DNA from: Candidatus Bathyarchaeia archaeon
GTDB lineage: Archaea; Thermoproteota; Bathyarchaeia; Hecatellales; Hecatellaceae
Direction of reading: 5' to 3'
NCBI GenBank assembly: GCA_038883335.1
Contig: JAVZMI010000004.1
Span: forward strand, 1-64,000
Length of the DNA: 64,000 nucleotides
The notes below the pieces were generated by a model that did no database searches, had not been told where the DNA came from, and saw only the letters and a list, made by a program, of their open reading frames with translations. Of this stretch, positions 53,188-61,501 are shown piece after piece. A program made the translations under genes and the position numbers. Each line of letters begins with the position of its first letter. Position 1 is the stretch's first letter.

Positions 53188-53259
53188 TCTCGAGAACATC
53201 AAAAAGAGGCAGGATATGTTTTTATAAAAGAGTGTTTTTTATAGGCGAGAATCTCGAGA
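53188..53259 (+). promoter_or_regulatory. htpX promoter with two TCTCGAGA palindromes flanking a TATA box
   Basis: The 8-bp palindrome tctcgaga occurs at 53188-53195 and again at 53252-53259. Between them is tttttataaa (53219-53228), a strong TATA-like element, with a second ttttttatag at about 53235-53244. The spacing suggests operator sites around the start of transcription of the protease gene. No regulator is identified. Confidence 0.45.
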
Positions 53260-53303
53260 AACCTAAAAGTGAATAGAACTAAGCGTGGAGGTGAGTGTGT
53301 AGG

Positions 53304-54287
53304 TTGGCTATGGGTCTGATACGGCTTCGTCTCACTATGCTCGGTACAGTGGCGCTCATAGTCGCCGTGTCAACCCTATTCTTCACAGTCCTCCTCAGCT
53401 CCGTGGGAGCTAGCCTACTCTTCATAGTTCCCATTATAATCATATTCAACATCCTACAGTGGCTATTCGCCCCCAAAATGATAAACGCAATGTATAGAGT
53501 GGAAGAGATCCCACGCTCTAGGAATCCTTTACTTCACGAGACCGTCGAAGAACTTAGCCGAAAGGTCGGCATAAAGAAGCCGAAGTTGATGATGGCAAAC
53601 ATCTCCGTCCCCAATGCTTTCGCCTACGGCTCACCTCTCACTGGGAATATGGTGGCAGTAACTAGGGGGCTGCTTGACACTCTCGAGTACGAGGAGGTGG
53701 AGGCGGTACTAGGCCACGAGATCGGCCATCTAAAGCATCGGGATGTTCAGGTTATGATGTTCGTATCAGTCCTCCCAGCCATATTCTATTACATAGCCTA
53801 CTCAATGATGCTCTCAGCTTGGTTGGGAGGCTACAGTGGAAGACGGAACGGAGTCGGCGGCGCCATGCTAATAGGTCTAGTTGCGATGGCTTTCTACTGG
53901 ATACTCTCCCTAACAGTCCTCGGTTTGAGCCGTCAACGCGAGTACTATGCTGACAGGCGGAGTGTAATGATAGTAGAGGACGGTGCAAGAAAGCTCTCTG
54001 AAGGCTTAGCGAAGATAGTAACTTACACAGGCCGGATGAAGCTTAGATCACACCAAGAAGTTGGCAGGTTCAACGCGTTTAGAACCCTCTTCATCGCAGA
54101 CCCTGAGAGGTCAGACCATGACTCGGCAGCACTTCTAAGGAGCCGTGGAGCCACCTCTGACCAGATGCTTGTGAGCGAGCTACTCTCGAGGAAGGTAACT
54201 ACGGCCGATAGGGTGCTAGAGCTGTTTACTACACACCCAAACATTGTGAAGCGGTTAAGAGTCTTAGAACAACTAAGGAGAGCCTAA
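53304..54287 (+). CDS. htpX: Membrane zinc metalloprotease HtpX (M48 family)
   Basis: Stress-related membrane protease (about 327 aa). It has two N-terminal helices (LGTVALIVAVSTLFFTVLL and LLFIVPIIIIFNILQWLF), then VPNAFAYGSP and the zinc motif VLGHEIGHLKHRD. Another membrane pair follows, then the third zinc ligand region QREYYADRRSVMI. The C-terminus has FTTHPNIVKRLRVLEQL. A GTG at 53295 is immediately preceded by GGAGGTGA, too close for use. TTG 53304 (or ATG 53310) has proper spacing. Confidence 0.93.
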   Translation: MAMGLIRLRLTMLGTVALIVAVSTLFFTVLLSSVGASLLFIVPIIIIFNILQWLFAPKMINAMYRVEEIPRSRNPLLHETVEELSRKVGIKKPKLMMANISVPNAFAYGSPLTGNMVAVTRGLLDTLEYEEVEAVLGHEIGHLKHRDVQVMMFVSVLPAIFYYIAYSMMLSAWLGGYSGRRNGVGGAMLIGLVAMAFYWILSLTVLGLSRQREYYADRRSVMIVEDGARKLSEGLAKIVTYTGRMKLRSHQEVGRFNAFRTLFIADPERSDHDSAALLRSRGATSDQMLVSELLSRKVTTADRVLELFTTHPNIVKRLRVLEQLRRA

Positions 54288-54296
54288 CCGGAGTGG

Positions 54297-57173
54297 TTAC
54301 CAGAACCTTCTTCGGAGCGCCTTCTTTTCGGCCTCGATGATGCCTTCGAAGAACTCTTCATCGGGCCTCTTGACTTTAATGAGGAGGTCTTCTATATCCT
54401 CTGGACGGAGACCGTGCCCTGCGAGGGCCAATGCCGCAGTACTCCCGTAGCTTGATATGAGCTTGGCTGAGTCGAGGATATACCTGTAGAGTTTCTCCTC
54501 CTTGCCTTTGAATGTTTTCACTTTTCTCTCTGAAATATCTCTCACACTGTCTTCGGCATCCTTAGCCATGCCTATCGCTGCGGAGCCGCAGTGGGGGCAT
54601 CTTAGTTTACTGGGAAGGCCCTTTATCTGTAAAGTTGCTAGATATTTCCAGCAATTAGTGCATACGAAGACTGCGGCTTCATTCAGCAACCTCGCTCGAG
54701 CTGACTTGACAAGTATGCTCCTCATCTTCTCAGGCGGGATAAGATCGGTCTTTCGACCTATCTTCGTGACTCCGATTCTCGCCGTCGGCGTGGCCTCCTT
54801 GAGGTTTGTGATAGGCGTTATCGTGATTGAGCCCTCCTCGATTCTTTTGAGGACCTCTTTTGTGTTTTCTAAATCCATATCGGTGTTTAATGTATCTTTA
54901 AGTGCCTCATCGAAGATGACTGTCCCTTTAAAACCGTCGAGCAACTGCTTCAGGCTTATAGTACTGAAGTCAGCCTGCTTTGAGAGCGCCCCAAACTTTC
55001 TAGCAACATGGATCAGCCTACGCTTGAAGATGCCAGTCTTGGTGACTGCTTCAACTGCCAAACTATCGATATCTGATTTGGTGAGGCTGTGGAGAACGTC
55101 CAATACGTCCTTGACCTTCAGACCCTTTTCTGTACGGATAACTATTCGGTAGGGATCTTCCTGAACTCCGACCACTTGGCCGATCCTATCCGAGAGGAGG
55201 TGGCCAAGCATTCTGGCCAGCGTCTTATTTACGAGGGAGCCGAAGCAGCACTGTAGGATTATGTAGTCTTCCCACTCCTCGACGGTAATCCTACTGTCAG
55301 AAGGAACCGGATAACCTTGGGCGATTTGATCGAGAATCTCGCTGATGGCATCACCGATAACGCTTCTAGCAGCCGGATATCTGGTTGAGAGTTCACTCGC
55401 GATCTGGTCTCTGGTACTACCAGCTTTAAGCCTCTCTTCTACGAATCGCCGAATACCGCCGACCTCCATCGCTACATCGAAGGGCACTGGAATCTCTTCC
55501 CCAACCCAGCTTGGTATAGCTCCTGTGGGGTCCTCCACAGCCTTAACGTAAACCTTATCTTCATGGATGCTTAGGATCTTCCAAGCGCTGCCTCTGACTA
55601 TAAATTTCACACCGGGTTCGCCGAATTCAGCCACGAATGCTTCATCTAGCACCCCTATAGGGGATTCCGAAGCCTCGTCCACTACGAGGAACTGCTTCTC
55701 GTCCGGGATCATGGAAAGATTTCCAAAGTAGTATTCATAAAGGTCCTTTGTCTTCTTGGGTCTGAGGAAGACCTGATCCTCAGCGGACAACCAAGCCAGT
55801 CTGGGAAACCTATTATGCATGTATGTGAGAACTTTCTCGAGGTCGACCTCATCCAGATCTCTATACGGGTAGGTCGATTTGAAGAGTTTCAGAACCTCGA
55901 GGAAGTGCCATCTGCCCTTCTGGATTATGAGCCCTACCAGTTGGTGAGTTAGTGCATCGTAAGGCTTCTCAGGGATGAACACTGGTTCGAGGTCGTCAGC
56001 CATGGCCCGCCTCGCGATGACCATTGCTTCAAGGGTATCATCTGAGTCTAGTGTTACCACAACGCCTTTAGGTATACGGCCTATCCTATGTCCGCTCCTG
56101 CCTACTCGCTGAACCAGCCTCGTGACCTGCCGTGGGGAGTTATATTGGACGACCAAGTCGATCCTTCCAACATCGATGCCTAACTCTAGAGAGCTTGTAC
56201 ATACTAGGCCTTTCAGCTTGCCACTCTTAAGGCCCTTCTCCGCCATGACTCTAGATGGTTTGGCTAGGCTGCCGTGATGTATGCTCACCGGAAAATTTAG
56301 ATCCCAAACCTTGAACCTGCTCGCTAAAACTTCAGCCACAGATCTGGTATTGGTGAAGAGGAGGACAGAGTTATGTTTCTCTATCATATCCCTGATTACG
56401 CGGAGCCTAGCAGCTACCTCCGGGTGGGTGTAGAGTTTCGCCGCAAGCTCATAGTCTTCGCTAGAAGGCTTAGGGTAGAGGATCTGGAGTTTAATGTCCC
56501 GGGCTATAGAAACCTTGACTATCTCACAGCTTCTCATGCCTACCAAAAACTTCGCAACCCTGTCTGGAGAGCCAATTGTGGCTGAGAGGCCCACCACCTG
56601 GAAGTCCCTCTCAACTATCCATCTAAGCCTCTCCAGACCAAGGACAAGTTGGCTTCCCCGCTTATCGGAAGCTAGCTCATGGATCTCGTCGATGATAACC
56701 CATTTGACTGCTCTTAGGTGGCGGCGCATAAGCTTCCCGGGAAGGATTGCCTGGAGTGTCTCAGGGGTAGTTATTAACACCTCAGGCGGACTTCGGGCCT
56801 GTCTGCTCCTCTCCGAAACCTCTGTGTCGCCATGCCTTACCGCAACCTTCACGTCTAGTCGTTTACACCACCATTCTAGCCGTTCTAGGAGGTCACGGTT
56901 TAATGCCCTGAGGGGGGTTATGTAGATGACGGCAACTCCCTGGGGCCTCTCAGGTGTGGTGATGAGGTTGTTCAAGATCGGGAGGAAGGCAGCTTCAGTC
57001 TTGCCGGTGGCTGTAGGTGCGATGAGTAGGACATTCTTACCCTCGAGGATTAGAGGTATTGCCCGCCTTTGAGGTTCGGTAGGGACAGAGAAACCTCTCT
57101 CCTTTACGGCCTCCTGGAGTGGTTTGGCCAATAGCGTAAACACGTTCTCCGTCGGCTCCGTGGTCATCTTCAA
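54297..57173 (-). CDS. lhr: Lhr-type DEAD/DEAH-box DNA helicase
   Basis: Large helicase-related protein (958 aa), an ATP-dependent 3'-5' helicase linked to DNA repair. Motifs in order are the Q motif PTEPQRRAIP, Walker A APTATGKTEA, Ia YITPLRALNRDL, II VIIDEIHELA, III LSATIGSP, IV LLFTNTRSV, V LVCTSSLELGIDVG and VI QRVGRSGHR. A winged-helix and Lhr-specific domain follow. A zinc ribbon (CTNC...CPHC, about residues 840-865) is near the C-terminus. It ends 9 bp from the convergent htpX. Confidence 0.93.
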   Translation of the reverse strand: MKMTTEPTENVFTLLAKPLQEAVKERGFSVPTEPQRRAIPLILEGKNVLLIAPTATGKTEAAFLPILNNLITTPERPQGVAVIYITPLRALNRDLLERLEWWCKRLDVKVAVRHGDTEVSERSRQARSPPEVLITTPETLQAILPGKLMRRHLRAVKWVIIDEIHELASDKRGSQLVLGLERLRWIVERDFQVVGLSATIGSPDRVAKFLVGMRSCEIVKVSIARDIKLQILYPKPSSEDYELAAKLYTHPEVAARLRVIRDMIEKHNSVLLFTNTRSVAEVLASRFKVWDLNFPVSIHHGSLAKPSRVMAEKGLKSGKLKGLVCTSSLELGIDVGRIDLVVQYNSPRQVTRLVQRVGRSGHRIGRIPKGVVVTLDSDDTLEAMVIARRAMADDLEPVFIPEKPYDALTHQLVGLIIQKGRWHFLEVLKLFKSTYPYRDLDEVDLEKVLTYMHNRFPRLAWLSAEDQVFLRPKKTKDLYEYYFGNLSMIPDEKQFLVVDEASESPIGVLDEAFVAEFGEPGVKFIVRGSAWKILSIHEDKVYVKAVEDPTGAIPSWVGEEIPVPFDVAMEVGGIRRFVEERLKAGSTRDQIASELSTRYPAARSVIGDAISEILDQIAQGYPVPSDSRITVEEWEDYIILQCCFGSLVNKTLARMLGHLLSDRIGQVVGVQEDPYRIVIRTEKGLKVKDVLDVLHSLTKSDIDSLAVEAVTKTGIFKRRLIHVARKFGALSKQADFSTISLKQLLDGFKGTVIFDEALKDTLNTDMDLENTKEVLKRIEEGSITITPITNLKEATPTARIGVTKIGRKTDLIPPEKMRSILVKSARARLLNEAAVFVCTNCWKYLATLQIKGLPSKLRCPHCGSAAIGMAKDAEDSVRDISERKVKTFKGKEEKLYRYILDSAKLISSYGSTAALALAGHGLRPEDIEDLLIKVKRPDEEFFEGIIEAEKKALRRRFW

Positions 57174-57300
57174 CCATTAAATGAGTGAAGGTGGCGGTAG
57201 AAAAACCATCCGAAGAAATGAGCGTTGGGATCTTTTCCGAAATTGATTTATTCCTTAGGGTTGTTATCTTTGCCGTCTATAGTTGTGAAGTGGCAGGGCT

Positions 57301-57894
57301 GTGATTCAAGGGGAAGATAGCTGCGGCGCCGAGGCAGATCGGAAGACCTTGACCTCTTCTAGGAAGGAGTGGCTTCGTATGGGTGTAACTTTGGCAGCTA
57401 CGGTTCTGGTGATTGTGGGCGTGTGGGCAGGTATGGTATATCTTCTCCAAACTTCAAATCCTATAGCTTTTGTAACTGGGACTAGCATGTTGCCGGTTAT
57501 GAGGGAGGGGGATCTGGTGGTTTTAAAGGGCACAAGCGCTCAAGAGATCTCTAGGGACTTTCAGGCTGGTGACAGCAACATTATCATAGTCTTCAGGAGC
57601 CCGAGTTCTAATACGTTCATAATTCACAGGGTGATCGCTGTAGAGTATGATGATCTGAATAATCCGGTTGGCTTTAGAACGCAGGGCTATAATGTCCCTT
57701 ACCCTGACCCGGGAACCGTCAAGGAGAGCGATATTGTTGGAAGGGTGATATATTGTGTCCCCTACCTTGGTTACCTAATAATCTTTTTCGGCTCTCTTGA
57801 AGGTAGGATCATAAGCGGCGCGATCATAGTTATATTGGTCATCTGGACTGTGGTTGATGAGAGAAGGAGAGTTGGACAGGCAAAGCAGGCTTAG
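57301..57894 (+). CDS. Signal peptidase I (archaeal/ER type)
   Basis: Membrane protease (197 aa) that removes signal peptides outside the membrane. An N-terminal helix (LAATVLVIVGVWAGMVYLL) is followed by the catalytic Ser in VTGTSMLPVMREGDLVVL and the box IIHRVIAVE. Archaeal and ER enzymes carry His there instead of the bacterial Lys. Box E is in the DIVGRVIYCVPYLGYL region. A second helix closes the protein (IISGAIIVILVIWTV). GTG start at 57301. TBP is encoded downstream on the same strand with its own promoter. Confidence 0.9.
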   Translation: MIQGEDSCGAEADRKTLTSSRKEWLRMGVTLAATVLVIVGVWAGMVYLLQTSNPIAFVTGTSMLPVMREGDLVVLKGTSAQEISRDFQAGDSNIIIVFRSPSSNTFIIHRVIAVEYDDLNNPVGFRTQGYNVPYPDPGTVKESDIVGRVIYCVPYLGYLIIFFGSLEGRIISGAIIVILVIWTVVDERRRVGQAKQA

Positions 57895-57932
57895 CGCCGT
57901 AGAGAGCTTTATATAGCGGGATAATGATAAAG

Positions 57933-57944
57933 TTTATATATAAA
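57933..57944 (+). promoter_or_regulatory. TATA box of the TBP gene
   Basis: The symmetrical tttatatataaa is a near-ideal archaeal TATA box. It lies so that transcription would begin near 57965, just before the ribosome site AAAAGGTGAT (57968-57977) and the TTG at 57981. A second TATA-like ctttatatag lies at about 57908-57917. The longer reading frame from 57924 would place this promoter inside the gene. Confidence 0.6.
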
Positions 57945-57980
57945 GCTTATAAAGGTGCCCTCCCGTTAAAAGGTGATATT

Positions 57981-58541
57981 TTGCCGAAAGCCAAGGCTAC
58001 CGTCAATATTGAGAACGTTGTAGCTTCCGCTACATTGGAACATACAGTAGATCTGGACGCCATAACTAAATCCTTCCCCACTGCTGAGTATAGGCCTGAA
58101 CAGTTTCCCGGTTTGGTCTTCAGGTTGAAGAAGCCAAAGACGGCAACTCTGATTTTTAACTCTGGGAAGATGGTTTGTACTGGTGCAAAGTCGGAAGCTC
58201 AGGCGATCAAGGCTGTTGAGAAGGTTGTTAAGGAGTTGAAGAGCCGCGGTATAGTAATAATAGGGAAGACGAAGACTCAGATCCAGAATATAGTAGCTTC
58301 AGCTAACCTCAATGGGCATATAGATCTTGAGCAGGCGGCTTACCGGTTGGGGAGGACGCTCTACGAACCTGAGCAGTTCCCAGGCTTAATCTATAGGATG
58401 GATGAGCCGAAGGTGGTGATCCTCCTCTTCGCCAGTGGAAAGCTTGTCTGTACTGGAGCGAAGAAGGAGGAGGAGGTCTACGCCTCGGTGAACAAGCTCC
58501 ACCAGAGGCTTGAGGATGAGAAGATAATACACTATGACTGA
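57981..58541 (+). CDS. tbp: TATA-box-binding protein
   Basis: General transcription factor (about 186 aa) of two imperfect repeats. Each has the pattern VNIENVVASATLEHTVDL ... YRPEQFPGLVFRL ... LIFNSGKMVCTGAKS, and the second IQNIVASANLNGHIDL ... YEPEQFPGLIYRM ... LLFASGKLVCTGAK. The DNA-intercalating Phe pairs are in place. The frame opens at 57924, but AAAAGGTGAT followed by TTG at 57981 gives the family's normal start (MPKAKATVNIENVV). Confidence 0.96.
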   Translation: MPKAKATVNIENVVASATLEHTVDLDAITKSFPTAEYRPEQFPGLVFRLKKPKTATLIFNSGKMVCTGAKSEAQAIKAVEKVVKELKSRGIVIIGKTKTQIQNIVASANLNGHIDLEQAAYRLGRTLYEPEQFPGLIYRMDEPKVVILLFASGKLVCTGAKKEEEVYASVNKLHQRLEDEKIIHYD

Positions 58542-58748
58542 GCTGGGTTACTTGAGTTTTTGATTTTTGTGAAATTTTCAGCTTGGTTTATTATATGAAC
58601 AAATGAGCACGCTTAATGTCTGATTTCTGGCATCATTGCTCTTTTTACTCTAAAGAACTAAGAGGGTATAGGTAGGAGTCGTGCGCTTAAAGCAAAGAGA
58701 CGAAGTGAGTTTGAGCGTGCATAGCTGAATCCGCTTGGTGGATGTGAT

Positions 58749-58789
58749 CATCAACCTTTTCTAGCCCTATACGGGTTGATGAAAAGGTT
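58749..58789. promoter_or_regulatory. Overlapping alternative hairpins
   Basis: Two inverted repeats overlap. CATCAACC (58749-58756) pairs with GGTTGATG (58774-58781), and AACCTTTTC (58753-58761) pairs with GAAAAGGTT (58781-58789). They share bases, so an RNA could fold only one way at a time. They lie about 25 bp before a small membrane-protein gene. A switch, an operator or a terminator is possible. Confidence 0.5.
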
Positions 58790-58813
58790 TTAAGCTAATT
58801 GCTCCCCTCTAAT

Positions 58814-58963
58814 ATGGCGACATTGAGAACATTATGGCAGGTTACTCTCAGCTTAGTTGCCATAGCTATCGCCCTACTCTTCGGCTTATATCCAATCAAC
58901 ATAATCGTCATCGTAATCATAATTCTAATAATGCTCTACAACCTAAGAAAGGGGAAAACCTGA
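58814..58963 (+). CDS. Small two-helix membrane protein (49 aa)
   Basis: The ATG at 58814 opens a 49-residue frame. LWQVTLSLVAIAIALLFGLY and NIIVIVIIILIMLY form two membrane helices joined by a short turn, and a basic tail NLRKGKT follows. No ribosome site is present. A TATA-like ttttaa about 25 bp upstream suggests a leaderless transcript. The coding pattern is clean, but the family is unknown. It is convergent with the beta-RFAP synthase gene. Confidence 0.6.
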   Translation: MATLRTLWQVTLSLVAIAIALLFGLYPINIIVIVIIILIMLYNLRKGKT

Positions 58964-58994
58964 AGCCTCCAACCAAAACCTTCCACATCCAAAA

Positions 58995-59960
58995 TTACTC
59001 GACGCTAATCTGTGCACCTCTATTGTCTGCTGCCGCATGGAAAACCAGCCCCCCAACACCTCGAGAGATGAATCTCCACACCACCTCTGTTAGAGACCTC
59101 GCAGCCTCCAACCCACGAACCAACCCATATACCGCTGGGCCCCATGAACTCTGACCTACCCCATACGCACCCTCTCTAAGCATCAAATCTATGCACTCAG
59201 CCCCAAGAAGGCTACCGAATATTCCGCCTTGGTAGTTTCGGAAAAATTCGCCAACAAACCTCTGAATACGAGTGAGGGATTCTCCGAATACCTCTATATC
59301 CTCCTCCTCTAAGGCTGGCAGCATCCTCATAAGAATTAGGCGGCAGATCTCTCCCAAGTTTACATCACTACACTTGAACTCCTTGAACACTGATATTTCA
59401 GTCTCACCACTTAGCCCCCTCCCCACACCTGGGATCGCAACAACGAAGAACCAGTCCTCTGGAAAACTTCGGCGAACAAGGAGTGGAGGGATACCCGAAG
59501 TTGGGGCAACTACACCGTCTCCGCATCTTAGCCCACCATCTAATATGAAGCCTCCACCTTCAAACGCAGCCGTACCTATCCCTGAGATTGAACCTCTACC
59601 CATGATTGCAGCCAGCTGCCTGACAGACAACCCAACCCCCAACAGCTTAGACAAGGCTGCGGCTACTGCAAGGGATAACTGCGTCCCAGACCCAAGCCCG
59701 ACATGTCGAGGAATCATCTGCCTAACAACGAGGCGAACACCTGCATCTATACCGTGAAACCTCAGAAACCTCTTCGCAGCGGCCTCCGCAAGTTCAGCCT
59801 CATCACCTACAACCTCAATTTCTCGGTTTGGGGATGCCTCCAACACGACATTTGGCCGATCTACAGCGACACCGATAGAGCCATACATACGGCCAAAACT
59901 TCCAGTTGGATTAATTATGCCTAAGTGGAGCCTTGCGGGGGTCTTGACGTAGACTCGCAA
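58995..59960 (-). CDS. Beta-ribofuranosylaminobenzene 5'-phosphate synthase
   Basis: GHMP-kinase-fold enzyme (321 aa) that condenses PRPP with 4-hydroxybenzoate or p-aminobenzoate, the first step of the methanopterin side branch. It has VKTPARLHLGIINPTGSFGR, the GHMP-type loop PRHVGLGSGTQLSLAVA, GRGSISGIGTAAFEGGGFIL and the C-terminal GVGQSSWGPAVYGLV. The start overlaps the DUF447 gene by 40 bp. It indicates H4MPT-type C1 carriers. Confidence 0.92.
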   Translation of the reverse strand: MRVYVKTPARLHLGIINPTGSFGRMYGSIGVAVDRPNVVLEASPNREIEVVGDEAELAEAAAKRFLRFHGIDAGVRLVVRQMIPRHVGLGSGTQLSLAVAAALSKLLGVGLSVRQLAAIMGRGSISGIGTAAFEGGGFILDGGLRCGDGVVAPTSGIPPLLVRRSFPEDWFFVVAIPGVGRGLSGETEISVFKEFKCSDVNLGEICRLILMRMLPALEEEDIEVFGESLTRIQRFVGEFFRNYQGGIFGSLLGAECIDLMLREGAYGVGQSSWGPAVYGLVRGLEAARSLTEVVWRFISRGVGGLVFHAAADNRGAQISVE

Positions 59961-60616
59961 AGTTCAGCCCTCCAAGACTCGACCTTACTGACTAGATCCG
60001 CCATTAAGAGAGCGTAACGTGAGGCTGGCGCCACCCTGCCTATTAGATCTTTGTAATGGTTTATCAGTAAGAGCAACGGTTCCACCTCTTTAACTCTGCC
60101 TGAGGATAAATATTCCCTCACCTTGGTCGCATAGATTATACTCTCTATAAGAGCGAACGTAGCCCTAGAGTAGGGTTTAGGATAAACCTTCTTAACTTCA
60201 AGCCGTGAGGCTACACAAATAAACTGCGCCCTCTCAACGCTTATCTTAGACTGACCAACCACCTGAAATTCTAAGTAAGCCTCAGCCCCCTTCAATCTTG
60301 GAGCGTCAACCGATTCGGCCGCTATAAACCATTCACATGGAACAGCTTCCATTTCACTCCGCCCCTTAACGGCGGTTCTATAGAATAGCTCCGGGTCTGA
60401 TGTCAAGTTAACGACGCCGCACCCTTTCACAACGAGGTTGAGGTAAGTATGAGAAGTGAGGTAGGGGCGTATAACTAGCCTCCCTTCCTCTAAGGTTACG
60501 CCCATGGGCGCTGCATTGGGCTCTCCTCTCCCATTATAAGTGGAGACTATCACCTCAACTGTCTCGCCTTTGGTAAAGCCTAGTTTTATAAGTTCACATT
60601 CTGGCACGGCAGCCAA
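59921..60616 (-). CDS. DUF447 family protein
   Basis: A 231-aa protein of the archaeal DUF447 family, which has a flavin-reductase-like split barrel. It shows VEVIVSTYNGRGEPNAAPMGV, RPYLTSHTYLNL and GVVNLTSDPELFYRTAV, then a helical C-terminal half (ATFALIESIIYATKVREYL). It commonly co-occurs with methanopterin biosynthesis genes, as here. The reaction is not known to me. TTG start, divergent from mptE. Confidence 0.82.
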   Translation of the reverse strand: MAAVPECELIKLGFTKGETVEVIVSTYNGRGEPNAAPMGVTLEEGRLVIRPYLTSHTYLNLVVKGCGVVNLTSDPELFYRTAVKGRSEMEAVPCEWFIAAESVDAPRLKGAEAYLEFQVVGQSKISVERAQFICVASRLEVKKVYPKPYSRATFALIESIIYATKVREYLSSGRVKEVEPLLLLINHYKDLIGRVAPASRYALLMADLVSKVESWRAELCESTSRPPQGST

Positions 60617-60686
60617 GGGTCTTCACCTACTTTATACTTTACCGTCATATATTTAGAGGACAACTGGGCTTTTAGGAAGATGGATT

Positions 60687-61475
60687 ATGAAACTGGAAGA
60701 CTGGTGGCCCTGGTATGAGAAGATAGCCAAGATCTTCTACTTGAATCCCGCCGAAGATCAGAGGGCAGCAGACCTACTCAGCAGCATCATAGGAAAGAGA
60801 GCCGCCCACCTCGAAGATTTAAGGCGGAAGGTGGAAGGCAGACCTGTGATTATCTTCGGAGCAGGCCCCTCCTTGGAAGAGAATTTGGGAGAAGCACTTA
60901 AAGTGATAGACCGCTTTGAATGGTGCATAGTCTCAGCCGATGGTGCGACAACGGCCCTTATGAAGGCTAATCTTACCCCCGAGCTTATAGTCACCGACCT
61001 TGATGGGAGGATTAAGGATATACTAGAGGCTCAGAAGGCTGGAGCTCTGACCGTCATCCACGCTCATGGCGACAATATTGAGGCCTTGAAAGGCTATCTG
61101 CCCGTCTTCCACGGCGAAATGGTTGGAACCACACAGGTTCAGCCGCGGCTAGGCGTCTACAACTTCGGCGGCTTCACCGATGGAGACCGCTGCGCCTTCC
61201 TTGCTGAAGCACTTGACGCCGTACTCATTGTTCTGGCTGGAATGGATCTTGGCTCAGTGGTGGGCAAGTACTCGAAGCCACACCTTGAAGCTGACAGCCC
61301 GGCTTGGGAGGCGAAGCGTAAGAAACACCAAATAGCCAAGGAACTCTTGTCTTGGCTCTCGAAGCATTCCAGAATGAAGATATTAAACGCCACAGGTTGC
61401 GGGGAGAAGATATGGGGAGTCCCGAACATTCGATTCGAGAACTTAGCCAGATGGAGAAACCTCACCGTTAGCTAA
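60687..61475 (+). CDS. mptE: 6-hydroxymethyl-7,8-dihydropterin pyrophosphokinase MptE
   Basis: DUF115-type archaeal enzyme (262 aa) that pyrophosphorylates 6-hydroxymethyl-dihydropterin, replacing FolK. Motifs are VIIFGAGPSLEENL, CIVSADGATTALMKANLTPELIVTDLDG, VIHAHGDNIEAL, NFGGFTDGDRCAFLAEAL and VLAGMDLG. Length is typical. It begins the plus-strand half of the H4MPT gene cluster, with the DHPS-related gene 26 bp downstream. Confidence 0.92.
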   Translation: MKLEDWWPWYEKIAKIFYLNPAEDQRAADLLSSIIGKRAAHLEDLRRKVEGRPVIIFGAGPSLEENLGEALKVIDRFEWCIVSADGATTALMKANLTPELIVTDLDGRIKDILEAQKAGALTVIHAHGDNIEALKGYLPVFHGEMVGTTQVQPRLGVYNFGGFTDGDRCAFLAEALDAVLIVLAGMDLGSVVGKYSKPHLEADSPAWEAKRKKHQIAKELLSWLSKHSRMKILNATGCGEKIWGVPNIRFENLARWRNLTVS

Positions 61476-61501
61476 TGGCAACTTGTCTAGAGGTGTGTTA
61501 A

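Noticed and set aside
54502-55152. Plus-strand frame of 216 codons
   Set aside because: It is antisense to the Lhr helicase C-terminal half, with low-complexity shadow composition. Lhr is clearly the real gene.
59272-59757. Plus-strand frame of 161 codons
   Set aside because: It is antisense to beta-RFAP synthase. It is Pro/Thr/Ser-rich with no domain features.
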